This document shows positions 1 to 13,299 of a DNA stretch of 64,000 nt, piece by piece. The notes beneath the pieces were generated by a model. It saw only the letters and a program-made list of their open reading frames with translations, did no database searches and was not told where the DNA came from. Made by a program: the position numbers and the translations under genes. Numbering within the stretch: position 1 is the stretch's first letter; each line of letters starts with the position of its first letter. The DNA is from Aphelocoma coerulescens (lineage: Eukaryota > Chordata > Aves > Passeriformes > Corvidae), in NCBI RefSeq assembly GCF_041296385.1, contig NW_027184085.1:14916801-14980800 (forward strand), written 5' to 3'.

Positions 1-1915
1 TTAACAGGAGCAAGGCACAGGATTGCTGGATGAAATCCCAAACACAGAGTAAACAAGTGGTCAATATACCTCTGAGGGGTTGCTGTCTCTCCAGGGTCAG
101 AGCCATAGTAAAACAAACCTGATTGTAAGGACAGGATCTGAGCAGCAACAGCGGATATACACACAACATTCAGCTCATTTTTCACCCACGACTGGGCAGG
201 ACAGTGTGTAAACATGGGCTGATGTCTGCCAGTGTTGCAATGCCATTTTAGGTTCCCCTCGCTTCAATAGGAAAGGATCTGATTAGTATGAACCATTGAC
301 TTCCTTCACTGAAATTCTTAGATCTGTGGCTTATTATACATCCAGACTCCTTCATAAAAGTACCAAGTGACCCCACCTTTTTTCTGTACATTTGTTTTAC
401 AGAGTAAGTACTGTGAGGCTGCTTACCTGGTGTGATTCATCATTTGTTCCTCAAGGTGATGCATAAAGAAGGCTTTATTCTTCATTCCTCTTGCTCAGTG
501 TAATATCACAATGACAGGAGTGCAGCGATGTTTGTTGTAATGTTCTGTGTGTTTCACAGCTGCATGTCAGTCATGTGGAATTAACGTATTAATGTTGATG
601 GGAAATCTCATCCAAAAAGTGAGCCTAAGAAAAGAATGACCTTTTACACTTCTGGCTGATTCATCATGCATGCTTACAAAGGGATCTTGACATAATTCAC
701 AATCCTAACATGGCAGAGAAGCAGGTATCTGGCTGGTGTTAGCTTTGGCAGTTGGTTTCTTCGTAGCTTAAAGTCTTAATTAAACCTTTGAGAGCCTGAG
801 GGATTACTTAAACATACATGCAATTATCTTAGTGTTCAGGAATTTTGTATGTTTATTTTTAAAGACCTTCCTTCATTCCCTTTCTAGGACTGGAGTGGAA
901 AAGAACAGATTACTATAAAAGTTTCTAAAATTATATTTATGCATAAAATGCATATTATGATAAAGGACTTCTCACTGGGGCTCAGTTTAAGAATTATATT
1001 CACAATATTGTTCCTGTTGCTATTCCCTGCTGAATTTTTTCATCCGATAATATTACTGTTTAGGAAGTGATAACATATGCATGTAACAAGTTAATTGTAA
1101 AAGCCCAAAAGGGGTAATTTGATTGTGCTACTAAAACAACAGTAGTCAAGCATTCTGGTCTGCGGTTTCCAGTTTTAAATTACCATGATTGTTGTAAATC
1201 ATGCAAAGGGATTGTGGGAAAGAGAACTTTCAGCTTTTCATTACAAATGCCCCATTTTCTGTCCAGGATCACTCTGCCATCTGTCTAATAGTCTGCAGTG
1301 GTGCTTTACAGACCATTCTCTCAGCAACCCAGGGCAGCAAGAGTGGGGTGAGGGAACATGCCTGAGTACTGCAATATCTTTGAAATCATAGCTCTTGTAC
1401 ACTGATTTGTAGCTAAGGACTGAGTTCACTTCTCCATGTAAATGATGCATAAGCAGGCACTGGTGATTTTCCATGTTAGGAGCTACTCATAAGTTACAGA
1501 TACACATAATTAGCTAGTCAGCACTGGAAACGAAAAGAGCATTTTCTATGTCCTCTTCTTTGCTGTATGATAGATGCTTCTCCTTTTTACTTTTAAGAAC
1601 AGAATTCAACTCCACCATACCTGAACTAATATATTCTCTGCCCTTGTGTGATTTCACTAATGTTTCAGAGGACCCAGGAGCAATCTGTAGAAACATTTTG
1701 AGTCAGAGGGGAAAATACCACACTCTAAAGATTTCAGGTAGTGTGTAGGGGGAAGTAAGTGTTAATTTAAAAATGAAGTCTTAATAGCTCCCATTTTCAA
1801 ACTTTTTATTTTACATATTCAGTTGTTTTCCATGTTGTTGGTATCGGTAGGACTGAGATGCAGGCTATTCCCAGGAAGCCCTACTCCTGTTGTAGATACT
1901 CTATATTTGCTGTAT

Positions 1916-1936
1916 GGTGGGGGGTGGGGGGTGGGG
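1916..1936 (+). other. G-rich run, possible G-quadruplex
   Basis: G runs of 2, 6, 6 and 4 are separated by single T bases. Four GG tracts with one-base loops are present, so a two-layer or bulged quadruplex is possible. Only three of the runs have three or more G, so the standard four-tract G3 rule is not strictly met. Confidence 0.5.
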
Positions 1937-4900
1937 AAAGTAGCTGACACTGCTTCTGGGGGCTTGTTTCTTTCTGGCGTGTTTAACAAAATGGCACTTG
2001 AAGATAATCAGATTTTGTTTAATGAGTTGTGAGCTAGGACAAGGGAAGAATTTAGTTGGTAAGTGACTGGACTGCTGGCTCAATGTGTATGTATCCCTAC
2101 CAATTTGTTTTTACTGTCTAAAAATGAGGGAAGTTGTATGAATAATGCCAAAATCACTATTCTGCACTTGAAGTGAGTGGCATTTGGGTTAGTGTCTCTT
2201 GTCATAAGGCATTCCTAATGCTTAGCTCTGCCCTGATCTTGCCTGTGATGTTTTTACCCCTTGAGCACATCATATGGCCACGATGTGTATGTGTGGGAGT
2301 TGGGATTTCCAGAATGCTAGTGTCTACATCTCACAAAGAATGTGAAATGTTCTGGGATTCTTAATCTGTTGTTTCTACCTACCACATTTCACTAACTCTA
2401 CTTTGTTTTGTACCTGCTCTTCTTCTCTTAAAAAAAATTAAATATTTTTAAAAGAAAATCCATTTTAAAATGTTTCTCTGCAGAAATTTACATCTGCATA
2501 AGTATATGGCATGGAAACATTCATCTCAGAGGAAAAAATACAGCAGTCATTCTAATAATAAGCACAAATTATTATGAAAGGTAGGCAATTGCCATTTTAT
2601 TTTCATAAATGCATATTTATGAAGTAATATAGATAGATGCTGTCTATATCTCAAATCAGTTAACAGTAGAGTAACTGATATGTTTTGATTAATCAGAAGC
2701 TAGTGTGATTTTGTTCTCAGTGTGGAGAAAGCTACTATCATTTAAAAGCATTAGCTGTTTGTGCTTATCAAAGTATAAGCAGTGGTAGTGAAATGTCTTC
2801 TGATTGCCTTGATTTACTATTATTTTGGCATCAAATAAAAGAAACAAAGTAATTTTCCATAAAGAACTCGTTATATCAGATAGAGACTTCAAATTTCCCT
2901 TTGTGTTCTTTTGTGTTGACATGTCAATAAAAAAACTGTGCTTCAGCTGTATGCAATCTTTCACTAAAAATGAGATCAGTGGCTTATGAACTCTTAACTT
3001 CAAAATTTTCTTCTTTGTGCAGCTTTAAGCCGTTCAAGTAATTTATCTTCTGGCAAGAATTTCCTTGACTTTTTTTTTTTTTTCATTATTACTTGAGGGG
3101 GTGATTAATTTAAATTTGCTTTGTCCTTCAAATATTGTCTTTCACTTTCCGCTGTCCTTTAACCTTTTAAAGTAAGATTTAGGTCAAATTTTAAATAATG
3201 TCTTTAAACAAATCTCTGCCTTTTTGTACTGCAGTAGGTACTAAGTTCAGGGGGAAGAAAAGAAAATTTTTGCAGACTTTTACTGCATCTCACATCTGTG
3301 AAATTCTGTTTGAGTTTACAGTTATTTTCAACTTATTCCCAGCTGTATTCTTCCGTGTGACAGGAGAAATTGATTTGGAGTAAGAGGTAGAAGGAGTATC
3401 CTCAGTCAGAGGATTTTACATATACACAAAGCTGGTGTTTCTGGGTCAGATTTCCAAAATACAAGAGGGAAGGAGGGAGCAGTGTGAGCGTGAAAGTGAG
3501 GAGCTCAAATGGAAACCATCATAAAAAACCCACAGATTTGTGGAGTTCAATCAGAACAGTGAGCAAAGGAGACTGAGGGGCAGAATTAAGATTCTGATTT
3601 TTTTTTCCAAAACCAGATCTTTAGGAACTTTCTTTAGGTGCAAAAGATCTGTATTTTAAAGTCAGGCCCAAAAACTGGATGATTAGACTTTGCGTGAGTG
3701 GAGAAGATTTGATGACTTTGAGGTGAAAATTGTAGAAAGATTTATAATAGTTCTGGGCTAACAGAACAGAGAATTTTGTAGGATGAGAAATACTGAACAC
3801 ATTTATAATGGAAAGGTAGAGCCCTAGAGTGAAAGGTCGGAAGACAGCATGAAGGAGAGAAAGAGAGAAGTAGTAGGACAGAGAGCAAGAGAAGGGAGAT
3901 GAAGGACTTAAAGTAGACCAAAAAAAAAAAAATCCTATACTTAACACATGAGAAAAATCTTCAGATTTCTTGTTTGAAATCTTGTTTCAACACTAATCCA
4001 CTCCTTTCTTCCTTCCTCCAAAAGGAAAGATACCAGAGGGGAAAAGTCTTAGATTAGTTATAATGGCTGGTGACCCTGTGGCAGCACTGAGACAGTGGCC
4101 CATCTGGAGTAGCTGTTTGGCAGCTCCCTGGTGTATTTTACCTGGTGATTTTTCCAAGATCTCTCAGTAAGCAGGAGATTGATGTGTCCTGTAGTTACCT
4201 TCTCTTTCCTGGGCTCTGCCTTAGAATGGCTTGAATGTTGACTCATAAACGGTACAGCGAGTTTGTTCAGTGTTCTCCATAATGCCCCTGAAGCCCTTTT
4301 TTAATACCTAGAAAAGAAGCTGGGCCTCTGTAGCAGAACGACACCACCCATGCTGTCTGAATGATGCTATCCTTGAGTCATCGCCCATGTGGGAAGAGCT
4401 GATCTGTGGGCCAGCCTGGAGATGGGCTCTTGATCAGTACAGACTGCACTGTACTGTGAGTTTTGTTGAACTGTTTCCAATCTTTCTTGATTATTTTGAA
4501 AATTTTGTCATAGACTGTCTTCTGGCTCATGGTGAATGAGAAATCCAAATTTTGGTACCTGACATCCAGCCACCTCACCAGCATAGGGTCTCTCCCTGCC
4601 TGTGCAGTCATCCTTGTCCCTTTGAGCTAAGTGTACATAGTGTATAATATTTTATTACTCTATTAATTTCTCTCCACGTTTCATTACACCCTCTTCCCAG
4701 GCTCTTTTAGACTCTTCATTCTTCTCACTTAATTTTTCTAATGCACAGGGAGTGTCATTTGACCTCTCTCTTGCACTGTCAGAGTTGAATCCATCTGTGC
4801 TCATTCAGGTATGTCCTTGTTCATACAATACCTCCCTATTGACAAGTCTAGCTCTCCGAGATGTGATAGGACCCACCATGCCCTGTTCATCCAGCAGCTG

Positions 4901-7710
4901 AAAGATTCTTAGGAGTCATTAATCAAGAGTGTGAAGTCCTTTTGAAGGATGGGACTCAGGGACATAACATGCTGCAGTCTTGACATGTGCTGCAGTTGTT
5001 GAGGCAGCTGGGACATACTGAAGGAGTGGGTCCATAGTATGCTTGTGAAAAAAAGAGGATGTGCTGTTAGCTTGAAACTGGCTTTCCTGTGTAAATTATC
5101 AAAGTAAATCAGTAAATTGTTGGGGTGATTTCTCCTGGTGGACTTCACTTCCGCAGTGGTTACAGGAATGGGTTGCCACTGGTGGGAAATGCTATCGCAG
5201 GATAAATCTCATCCTACCTCGGTGTTCTACGAACTGGCTCTCACAAGTGAATGGGTATAGCTTATTCTGGCTGCTGGGCTCTCTGTGGCAGGCTGATACT
5301 CAGAAACAACAGATTCATGGCATGGTAACTGCGTCTTGCTTTGGTATTTGGGGGTGATTTTATGTGATAATTTTCATACAAAATTCATGAGTTTGGAGAA
5401 GAGCACTTCTCACTGTGGTGAGAAGCACTATCAGTTTCTCACACTGCTATTGCAACTCGAGTTGCTGAAAACAGTTGCTTTCTTTTTTAGGTCTTTGAAT
5501 AATCAGCTACCAAAGTAAGCTATGTATCATAAAAAGGTTAAATCATTGATTGATCTGAAGTTCCAAGTCATAAAATTACTGAAATGTTCTGATATCAGCA
5601 TGTGGTCTGAGGACTTAGTGCTACTGTAGAAGGAAATAAAGCAGTCTAAAGATTGCACAAAACCATTTATCTACACATTTTTTTTCAGATCTGTGACCAA
5701 ATTGGGAAATGCTACTTTTATCTTTATGACCATTATTGTCAGTTTTCAGTCTGACAATGATCTATTCTGTAACTCATGCTGCACTGGCAATCTAACTGCT
5801 GTCCACTGTTCTGATTCATTATTTTTGGCAAGGCAAGGTAGCATGCACCAGAGTTATGAAGCACAAGTTGAATTGAAAATTGTTTGAAATACACTGCCTT
5901 TTTTTTTTTAACTGAGGGTTTCTTTTCAGTAAAACTTATTTTTCGTTTATCTGTATAGTTTGCTTTTTTCATTCTGAGTTTGGTATATTATTTTTCTTAA
6001 ATCATGTTCAGGTTTTATTTCCAGAAACTTGGCTTCATTTTTTTGTGTGCCCTGTACAGAACTGCTTACAGAAAGAGCTGCCTGTAAATAATCTTTTCAA
6101 AGACTTACATTGTAACAAAGTGAAACCCTTGATCCCTTAGTCTAGGTTCTTAAACACTGACAAAGAAAATTAGAGCTTCATTAAATTAATCATTCAGTAA
6201 TGGAAAAGGAGGATTCAGGTTTATAATAATGGGTGAAGTATAAATGTACTCTGCATTAAACTTACCATTATGTGGAAGAACAAGGAAACATAATTTTCGT
6301 CTGTATAAATGTACATGCTTTGTGGGAATCAGCAGCTGTTACTCCCAGGAGCATTCTCCATGACATCTTCTACTCAGTTATTGTCAGCATCAATTAGTCC
6401 ATTATGATGAAACTTCTGAAATAAAGTGAGGGTATATAAAAAATACAATACATATTATATAAAACCCCCACATCTCTTTGCTTTAGGTTCTTTTCCTGTT
6501 ATAAATATTGGGGTCCTTGATAGGACTGCAAGTCATCTCGATATTGATGCAATTAGATTTACAAACACATTAGTAAACTTATCTTAAAAATGCAAGAAAA
6601 CTGCAAATCCCTTTGTTTTTAATGACTTCATTTACCATCAAGTTATAACTGTTTCATAAGGAAGTTATTAGAGATTATCTGATTTGGCATAAAGGACTCT
6701 CTGCAGTGAACCTTTATGATGTTCTTAAACTGAAATGAGGAGAGGAAGCCCTCTCCATTTTTTTAATTGAAACTGTTAAGTGAATTTACTTGATTGTCTT
6801 CTGCAATTATTCAGTATTTCTGGTGTGCATAACAAAACATGAGAGAATAGCCAATAAGTACCTATATGAAATAAGTATAGGTATGTAAATACATAAGTAA
6901 ATTTATATTCCTAATTCAGTCTAATGGCTACAGGCTGGAAGCTGAGTCCTGCCATCAGTGGTGTTCCTGCCAGCCCCTGAAAATAGGCCTCTTTGAATTC
7001 CTGAGTCTGATTTAAGATTGTTGATTTAATATTTTTAGAAGGAAAAACAAGCCTAAATCAATGGAGAAGTACTTGACTGGAAATGTGAATTCCACAAGAA
7101 ATGTGTTCTCACTTGACAACTCAGGTAAAACACACTCTGGAGAAATTCTCCATCCCATTCCTATGTAAATTCTGACCCCATACAAAAAAAAGAAAAATCC
7201 TGCCACAGATACTTTCGGTTCCTTAGTTAGCCACAGGTAAAGAAACCTTAATTTTTTATACTGATGGTCTTTTAGTTGAACTCTGTGTTGTCTTGCGCTT
7301 TTCCTGAGATGTATCAAAAAAACTTCAAGCTAAAGAGGCAGTGTGGATGCAAATGTGCATGAGAATCAGAAGAAGAATTTAAGAGAAAATAAATGATGGC
7401 TATGACAAGAACTTGCAAAATGAAACAGAAACTTGTATTGTATGCATAAATCCTTTAATTTAAATGTATACATATATGCAAGCCCAGGCAGTCCTAGGAA
7501 AGATGAATGGAAGGGTATGAATTAAATGCTCAGATTCCCAAGTGCCTCATTGTGTTTGACTTCCATGGAGGAATTCTGGAGCTGTGTTCCTTCTTCTATT
7601 GATCTGAGTAATAATAGAATAAAATAATAGAATATTTAAAATAGAATGGAAGAAAAATACAAAATTGACTGTAAAGTGTCTTTTCTGTATAAGCTTCAGA
7701 ATTTGTGACA

Positions 7711-7770
7711 TGGAATATCTCTTCTGGGTCTCTATTTCCATGGAATATCTCTTCTGGGTCTCCCTTTCCA
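7711..7770. repeat. 30-bp tandem duplication, two copies
   Basis: Copies at 7711-7740 and 7741-7770 both begin tggaatatctcttctgggtc and end tttcca. They differ at only two bases near position 23 of the unit, so the duplication is young relative to the surrounding sequence. Confidence 0.93.
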
Positions 7771-8430
7771 TGGATGTTACAGGCCAGTAATGCCATGTAT
7801 AATCTTTATTGAGTTAAGGAACTGGATTTGAGATCTCCCTAGATGAAACATTTGGCTCTGAAATAAAATGTTGAGTGTCCTTGCCTGAGACCTTTAAAAG
7901 ATTTTTTTTTTCCTGATCTATTAGCTTCTTTGTTGTAGGGTCATTCTTCAGATTTAGATTTTAGAAACTACAAATTTTGAAGACATGAAGAAAGGGAAGA
8001 CTAAAACCAACAAAGAAATGTTTCTTAAGCAATTTTTAGAGTTTGGAAAACAGCTATTATAAGCCATAGCATATATGGCTCCTGTGGCTTTGTTAAACAG
8101 ACAGCTCTCTAGCATTAAGAGTATTTGTTTTCCAAAATTGTGGAGGATTGCCAGAATAGAAATATATTTAGAATATGAAAATACATAAAGTACATATGTA
8201 GCTTGCAACAGAGGGCAATAGAAAAGCCACAACTAAGATGTAAATCTTGGTGACTCTTTTTGCCTGTTACATGATAGCTCAGTGGTGATTGTTGATGAAC
8301 AAAATTAAGACCAGTACTTTATATTAACAAAATATTTATTTTGAACATGATTACTACACTCACTCTTATTCCAGCAGTATTTGAGGCCACAAGTGTCTCA
8401 GCATATTGCAGGAATGTCTGGTGAGGCCTG

Positions 8431-8459
8431 GGTGCCTAACTCAAGGATGCCTAACTCAG
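8431..8459. repeat. Short tandem duplication, about 14-15 bp
   Basis: The string tgcctaactca occurs twice in adjacent units (8431-8444 and 8445-8459). It is a small local duplication with no further copies seen. Confidence 0.75.
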
Positions 8460-9757
8460 CGCCTGGCTGGGGATCTAGAGTGGGTGGAAAGGCTGCATTT
8501 TAGTCCTTCAGCCCTACATGCAAGTGCACTTCCCAGCTGCACTTTTCACTCCTGCACCAGACTTCAGCACCTTTCTTCTTAGCAAACTTCTATAAACCCC
8601 TTTCTTTTAATGCTTAATCTATTCACAGGGGCTCCTTCTTGATAGCACTGGTCAAGCAGACCTTGGAGCTGTATGCTCAGCTGGTGTGGGTTTTTAGGCA
8701 TTGCTCTGCATAGCCAAGTGATGTCCAGATTCCCCTGACTCTGCAAAAGCTCTGAGGAACTGCAGTTCAGGACTGAAAAGCCGAGAATGTACTTCAAAAG
8801 CTTAGAAAGATCGATCAGCCTATTATGCTACCTAATTTTGAGTGAAACTCAAGCTACTCAGTAACTCATGAAGAGTTATATTTCTCATGTCAGTGAAACC
8901 TGAACCCTGCTAAGCTGAAATGGCAAGTGTTAGCTTTTTTGAGGAAAAAAAAAAAAGTGACAGTGAGGCAGGAAACAGAGTAACTGTTTTGGGATATGAA
9001 ACAAAGTGGGCTTTTTGTATTTGCTGTTTAGTGAAGAGGAGGTTGAGGAAAGTGACCACTTGCAGGTAATGCTTGTTTGAAAGTGACCAATTTGCAGAAC
9101 TTGTAAAGCCAGTCATTTAAAAATTGGGAGTGCTTAGGGCAGCAGCTGCAAGACTTAACAGCCAAACTAAATTCAAACATAGCAGTGATGGAGATAAGGT
9201 AAATTTGCTGCTATCCCCCAAATTTCCCTCCTTTGTTCTCAAGAACAATGTGCTATGGTTGCACTATTTCAAAAAGTAGGGGGGAAATGGGAGCCATGGA
9301 GGTTTCATCTTTGCCTGACTTACATACTAAGGCACCAGTAAGCCTAAAAAACCATTTGTATCTCCGAATTATAAACCCTGTACTTCAAAGCCTAAAATGT
9401 TTACCCACTGTGCTGGTTAGTCATGAGCTTTTTTGATTCAATAAGTACTGTTCATATCTTTCTGTATTAACAGTTTGCCAAGTCATTCTATCCACTATGT
9501 TTTTTCTTAGAGCAGTGATAATTTTGGCAACATACATTTATTGGGTGATTTTCTTAATATGCTGTATTTTCTTTTTGAAAATTCTGTATTTTCTTTCTTC
9601 ACCCTTTTTTACAATCTTATTTCCCCAAACCAGTTTTTATTCTTGCTTTAGTTAATATCAATAGATTTGTTTTTACATATCAATTGACCTTTTATGTGCC
9701 TATTGAGAAATATTTAATCATAAGAGAGATTAATTGAATTGCATTAATTGCATTAAT

Positions 9758-9836
9758 TGATCTGGCTGTGAAGAATGGGATTGGACCAGATAATGTCTGA
9801 CAGTCCTGCACTGCCTAATTTTCTCTATTCCTGCTA
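9758..9836 (+). mobile_element. CR1 LINE 3'-end remnant
   Basis: The order gattggaccagataatgtc, a cagtcct block, then a ctgcctaattttctctattcctg tail follows the usual CR1 3' end, in which a 'ttggactagatgatc' block is followed by 'ccttccaac' and a short terminal repeat. Only this last part is preserved and it is diverged, so the call is tentative. Confidence 0.45.
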
Positions 9837-11195
9837 CACAGGTCAGCAGTTACTTGTACCTAGAAATTTGTGTACTTGAAAAGCATGTTGAAGTGATGAA
9901 GATTTTTTAAAAATTAATATTATTCTTCTTCTAGTAAATTCCAGTTTTCATGCTGTTTCAGCCTTGTAAAAGATCTTTTGTTCCTTATTTCTATTTTTGA
10001 TTCCTTAGTATCTCTTATGTTTAATTAAAGAGCAATCTAGTGCTTATTGTTTCTTCCACATATGGATTATGATCAGATACAGTAATCCATTATGTACTTT
10101 TCTCAATTAACTGGCTATTACCTTGATTATAAAAGGGTGCTCCAGACTTCAAACAACGTTTTTAGGTCCATGCTGTTTTAAAGCTTGTTAGTCCCTTGAG
10201 TGTGGACATAAGAACAGTAATACATCTTTTCTCTAATCTTGTACTTGGCATTTTCCTGATAATTTATCAAAAGACTTTCTGTTTTAAGTTACTGACATGT
10301 CAGCAACAGTTTCAGCTAATAGAGTTCTGGATTTCCATCTGCTCAGGTCTCATAATACTTTCTATAAACACTGACTAAACTATTCTTGATAACATTCCTC
10401 CAACACAAGAAGATAATTAGCTGTAGCTGAGAATATGACATATTTCACTTTTAGAAGGTAGTCTGAATTTCTGGATACCAAAAGAGATGTCTTGTTTGTC
10501 CAGTGAAATTGCTTGGATTTCTTGCCTTTTTACAGCCTTTACAATACTGATGGTTTCTTTTAAAGGGCCAAAGAGGTGTAATAATTCCTATATTTGGCCT
10601 TGTACTGCAGTGCAGACCTCCTGAGCTATCCTGTCTACATATACACTTGTAACCATAATGCAGTGGAAAACATAAATTCATCTTTCATCCCTACCATGAG
10701 TGCCAAAAAAAATCAGTTGTTACTCAGCTTAGTGCTGCTAAGAAAATGTTCCGGTTATTGTTATGTCAAAGAGGCAAAGACTGCCAAGTCTGTAAGAACA
10801 GAAATGTGGTTCAGTGAAGTATTTAAAGCATGAAGGGTGAGATTTATTGTTAGACTCTTAAGGATATGAATAGATTGAGAGGGGGGAAAAAAAGGCTCTG
10901 ATTTGGAACTAGAACGTGATCCCTTGTCCAGAGTAGGTTGGTGAGACAAGTGTAAAGGTTAAACAGATTCAAAGTCTTTGCTATCTAAATAGAAGAAAAA
11001 GGGAATGTTGAAGGAAGGTTCTGATGTGTTTTGTTAGGGTTTCCTTGAAGGAATTTAGGGAATTCCCGCACAGAGGAGGAAGTTGACGAGAGAATGTAAG
11101 GAGTGAGTTCACAGTTACAGAACATTATTTCAGCTGAAGCCTCGTTATACTGGAGAGGTAGAGTTTGAAGGTAAGAAGTTTGAACCTAAAAAAGA

Positions 11196-11834
11196 ACACA
11201 GAATCACAGAATATATCAAGCTATAAGGGACCCATAAGGATCATGGGCTCTGCTCCTCTCAGGACAGTATAGAACTAAACCATATAACCAAGAGCATTTT
11301 CCAGACAATCCTTGAGCCCCTGGCAGATTCAGTGCCATGACCTGGGGAGCCTGTTGGGGTGACCAACTACCCTCTCAGTAAAGAACCTTTTCCTAATGCC
11401 AAACCTGAACTTCCCCAGGGCCCCTTCATTCCACTTGGTTGTGTCCTGCTGCTGGTCACCAGGAACAGGAGATCAGCACCTCCCCTTCTCTGCCCCCCCA
11501 ATGAGGAAGGTGTACCCTGCTGTCAGGTCTCCCCTCAGCCTTCTCTCCTCCAAGCTGAGCAAGCCAACCGACCTCAGATGATCCTCATGAGTGTTGCCCT
11601 CATAGCGTTTCACCATCTGGGTCACCCTTGTCTGGACACACTTTAACAATCTGATGTCATTCTTATATTGTCACCCTAAACTGCCCCCAGCACTCGAGGT
11701 GAGGCTGCCCCAGCTCAGAGCAGAGCAGGACAATCCCCTCCCTCGCCCATCTGACGATGCTGTGCCTGATGCCCCCCAGGACAGGGCTGGCCCTCCTGGC
11801 TGCCAGGGCACTGCTCACTCATGTTCAACTTGCC
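11196..11834 (-). mobile_element. CR1 LINE fragment, about 640 bp
   Basis: Read on the plus strand this is the reverse complement of the CR1 3' region. It opens with acacagaatcacagaatat and passes through recognisable blocks: ggggagcctgtt, aagaaccttttcctaatgcc, aggtctcccctcagcc, cactcgaggtgaggctgcc, agagcagagcaggacaat and gctgccagggcactgctcac, in the order expected of an avian CR1 copy. It is 5'-truncated, the normal outcome of CR1 target-primed insertion. Open frames inside it come from the element. Confidence 0.92.
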
Positions 11835-11859
11835 ATAAAATGGTTGGAACAACTTAAAA

Positions 11860-12412
11860 ATGCATGTGAAGTGTCCATTTTTCTTATGTTTGAGATAAAT
11901 ATTTTCAAAAGGTTTAGGAAAAAGTAGTTCAAGACTCTCAGCAAGTGTCACACATCACAGTTGATGCAATCTAGGGAAATAAAGTGCTTATCAGATAAAA
12001 TTAGAATACATCTCAGACAAATGGTTTTGTTTTCCTTTGAGTTAAGATGTAGAGTAGTGGTTTAACTGGAAATGGAAATAAATAAAGTACAGGAGAAATA
12101 GAATAAAGAGACAATTAGTATTCCTTAGATCAAATCTCATAAGCACAAATACCCTGGAAATAGGTTCCAGCTTTCACAAGTGCCAGGAATCCTCTGACGT
12201 GTCTGTTGGTACCCCCAGCATAATGGAGACGCAGGAACTCCTGGACAATCTTTCAGGATTTGTGAATCCATATTGTGTCTGCTTGGATATAATCCACTCC
12301 TTTTTGATGTTTCATGCAATCACAGGGTTTGCAATCTTTCTTCCAAAGCATGTAGTTTACATGGTCCTCTTTTTGCCTGCTGCCTGCAACTTTTCAGTTA
12401 GATATGAAAATG
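11860..12412. other. Unassigned spacer between two CR1 copies
   Basis: No gene or repeat family was recognised. A 107-codon open frame crosses from here into the next CR1 copy, which argues that it is a chance frame. Confidence 0.5.
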
Positions 12413-12413
12413 T

Positions 12414-12610
12414 ACAGAATTGTGGAATTATGGAATTACTGAGGTTGGAAAGGATGCCTGGATATCATCTAATCCAACTTTTGTGCTCAGAACAAGATTT
12501 CATTGATGCAGTTGTGCTTTGAGTCCATAAGAGTTTTGAGTACACCCAGACTCCACAACCTCTAAGCAATCTCTTCCACTGTTTTGTCCCCTCTTTAATG
12601 AAAAAGGTCA
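12414..12610 (-). mobile_element. CR1 LINE fragment, 3' end, diverged
   Basis: Plus-strand text has the reverse-complement CR1 3' end: acagaattgtggaattatgg, then ggttggaaaggatg, atcatctaatccaac and later ctccacaacctct. It lies about 580 bp from the longer CR1 copy in the same orientation, and their overlapping content (both include the 3' end) shows two separate insertions. It is more diverged than its neighbour and so probably older. Confidence 0.85.
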
Positions 12611-13299
12611 TTAATGAAGACTTAAACAACATTTACTCTAGTGGCTGTGCTGCTGGTTGAAATGCTTTGAGTTGGGCATTTCACCCAGTTTTCAGTACAT
12701 TTCACTAGTTTGTACGTCATCATAAAGATTTTACATGAGACAGATTCAAAAGCCTTTCCAACCTTTTTTCAGCACCAGACCTTTCCTTAGATGCTTTTTT
12801 GAAGAGCAAAAGAACTTTTGGCACATTTGGGTCCATTTCATCTTGTCCAGTTTATTATATTTTTGGTAGGCTAGCTTGGGGCATAATGAGAAGATAATAA
12901 TGGGCAAAGATCCTCACATCCCAATCAAGGCACTGATGAGTCAGAGTCTGTTTCTTATTTTGTGAAGCAAACTAGTTTGGATGGGCCCTGTCAACTCATC
13001 CTTTTGTAATCCTTTTGTTTGCCTTGTGGGTTACAGTAATTAAATGTACTTCGGACAAAATACATGTCTCTCAAAAAAAAAAAGAGCTTTACCTGTATCA
13101 CTTATTCATGGTTATCTGTGTTATCCTTTTGCAAAGCTGCAGTTTTTCCAAGAATCGTTTTGAAGGGAGATTGCTAATCATTTAAATCTAGCTCACTACC
13201 TTATGTACAGTACTGCCTATTTTTCACACATAATGAACTGTCAAAACCAAGTGCAAATATAGCTGGTTTTGTGCTTGTATGGCTGTTCTACTCTGCAGT

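Larger units (their letters stand above)
1..9757. other. Unassigned AT-rich non-coding stretch
   Basis: No gene, RNA or dispersed repeat was recognised here. It contains homopolymer runs (T14 at 3070-3083, A13 at 3920-3932, A12 at 8945-8956), the G-rich run near 1.92 kb, a small hairpin at 5406-5425 and the tandem duplication at 7711-7770. The open frames in it are short, overlap on both strands and show no recognisable protein. Confidence 0.6.
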
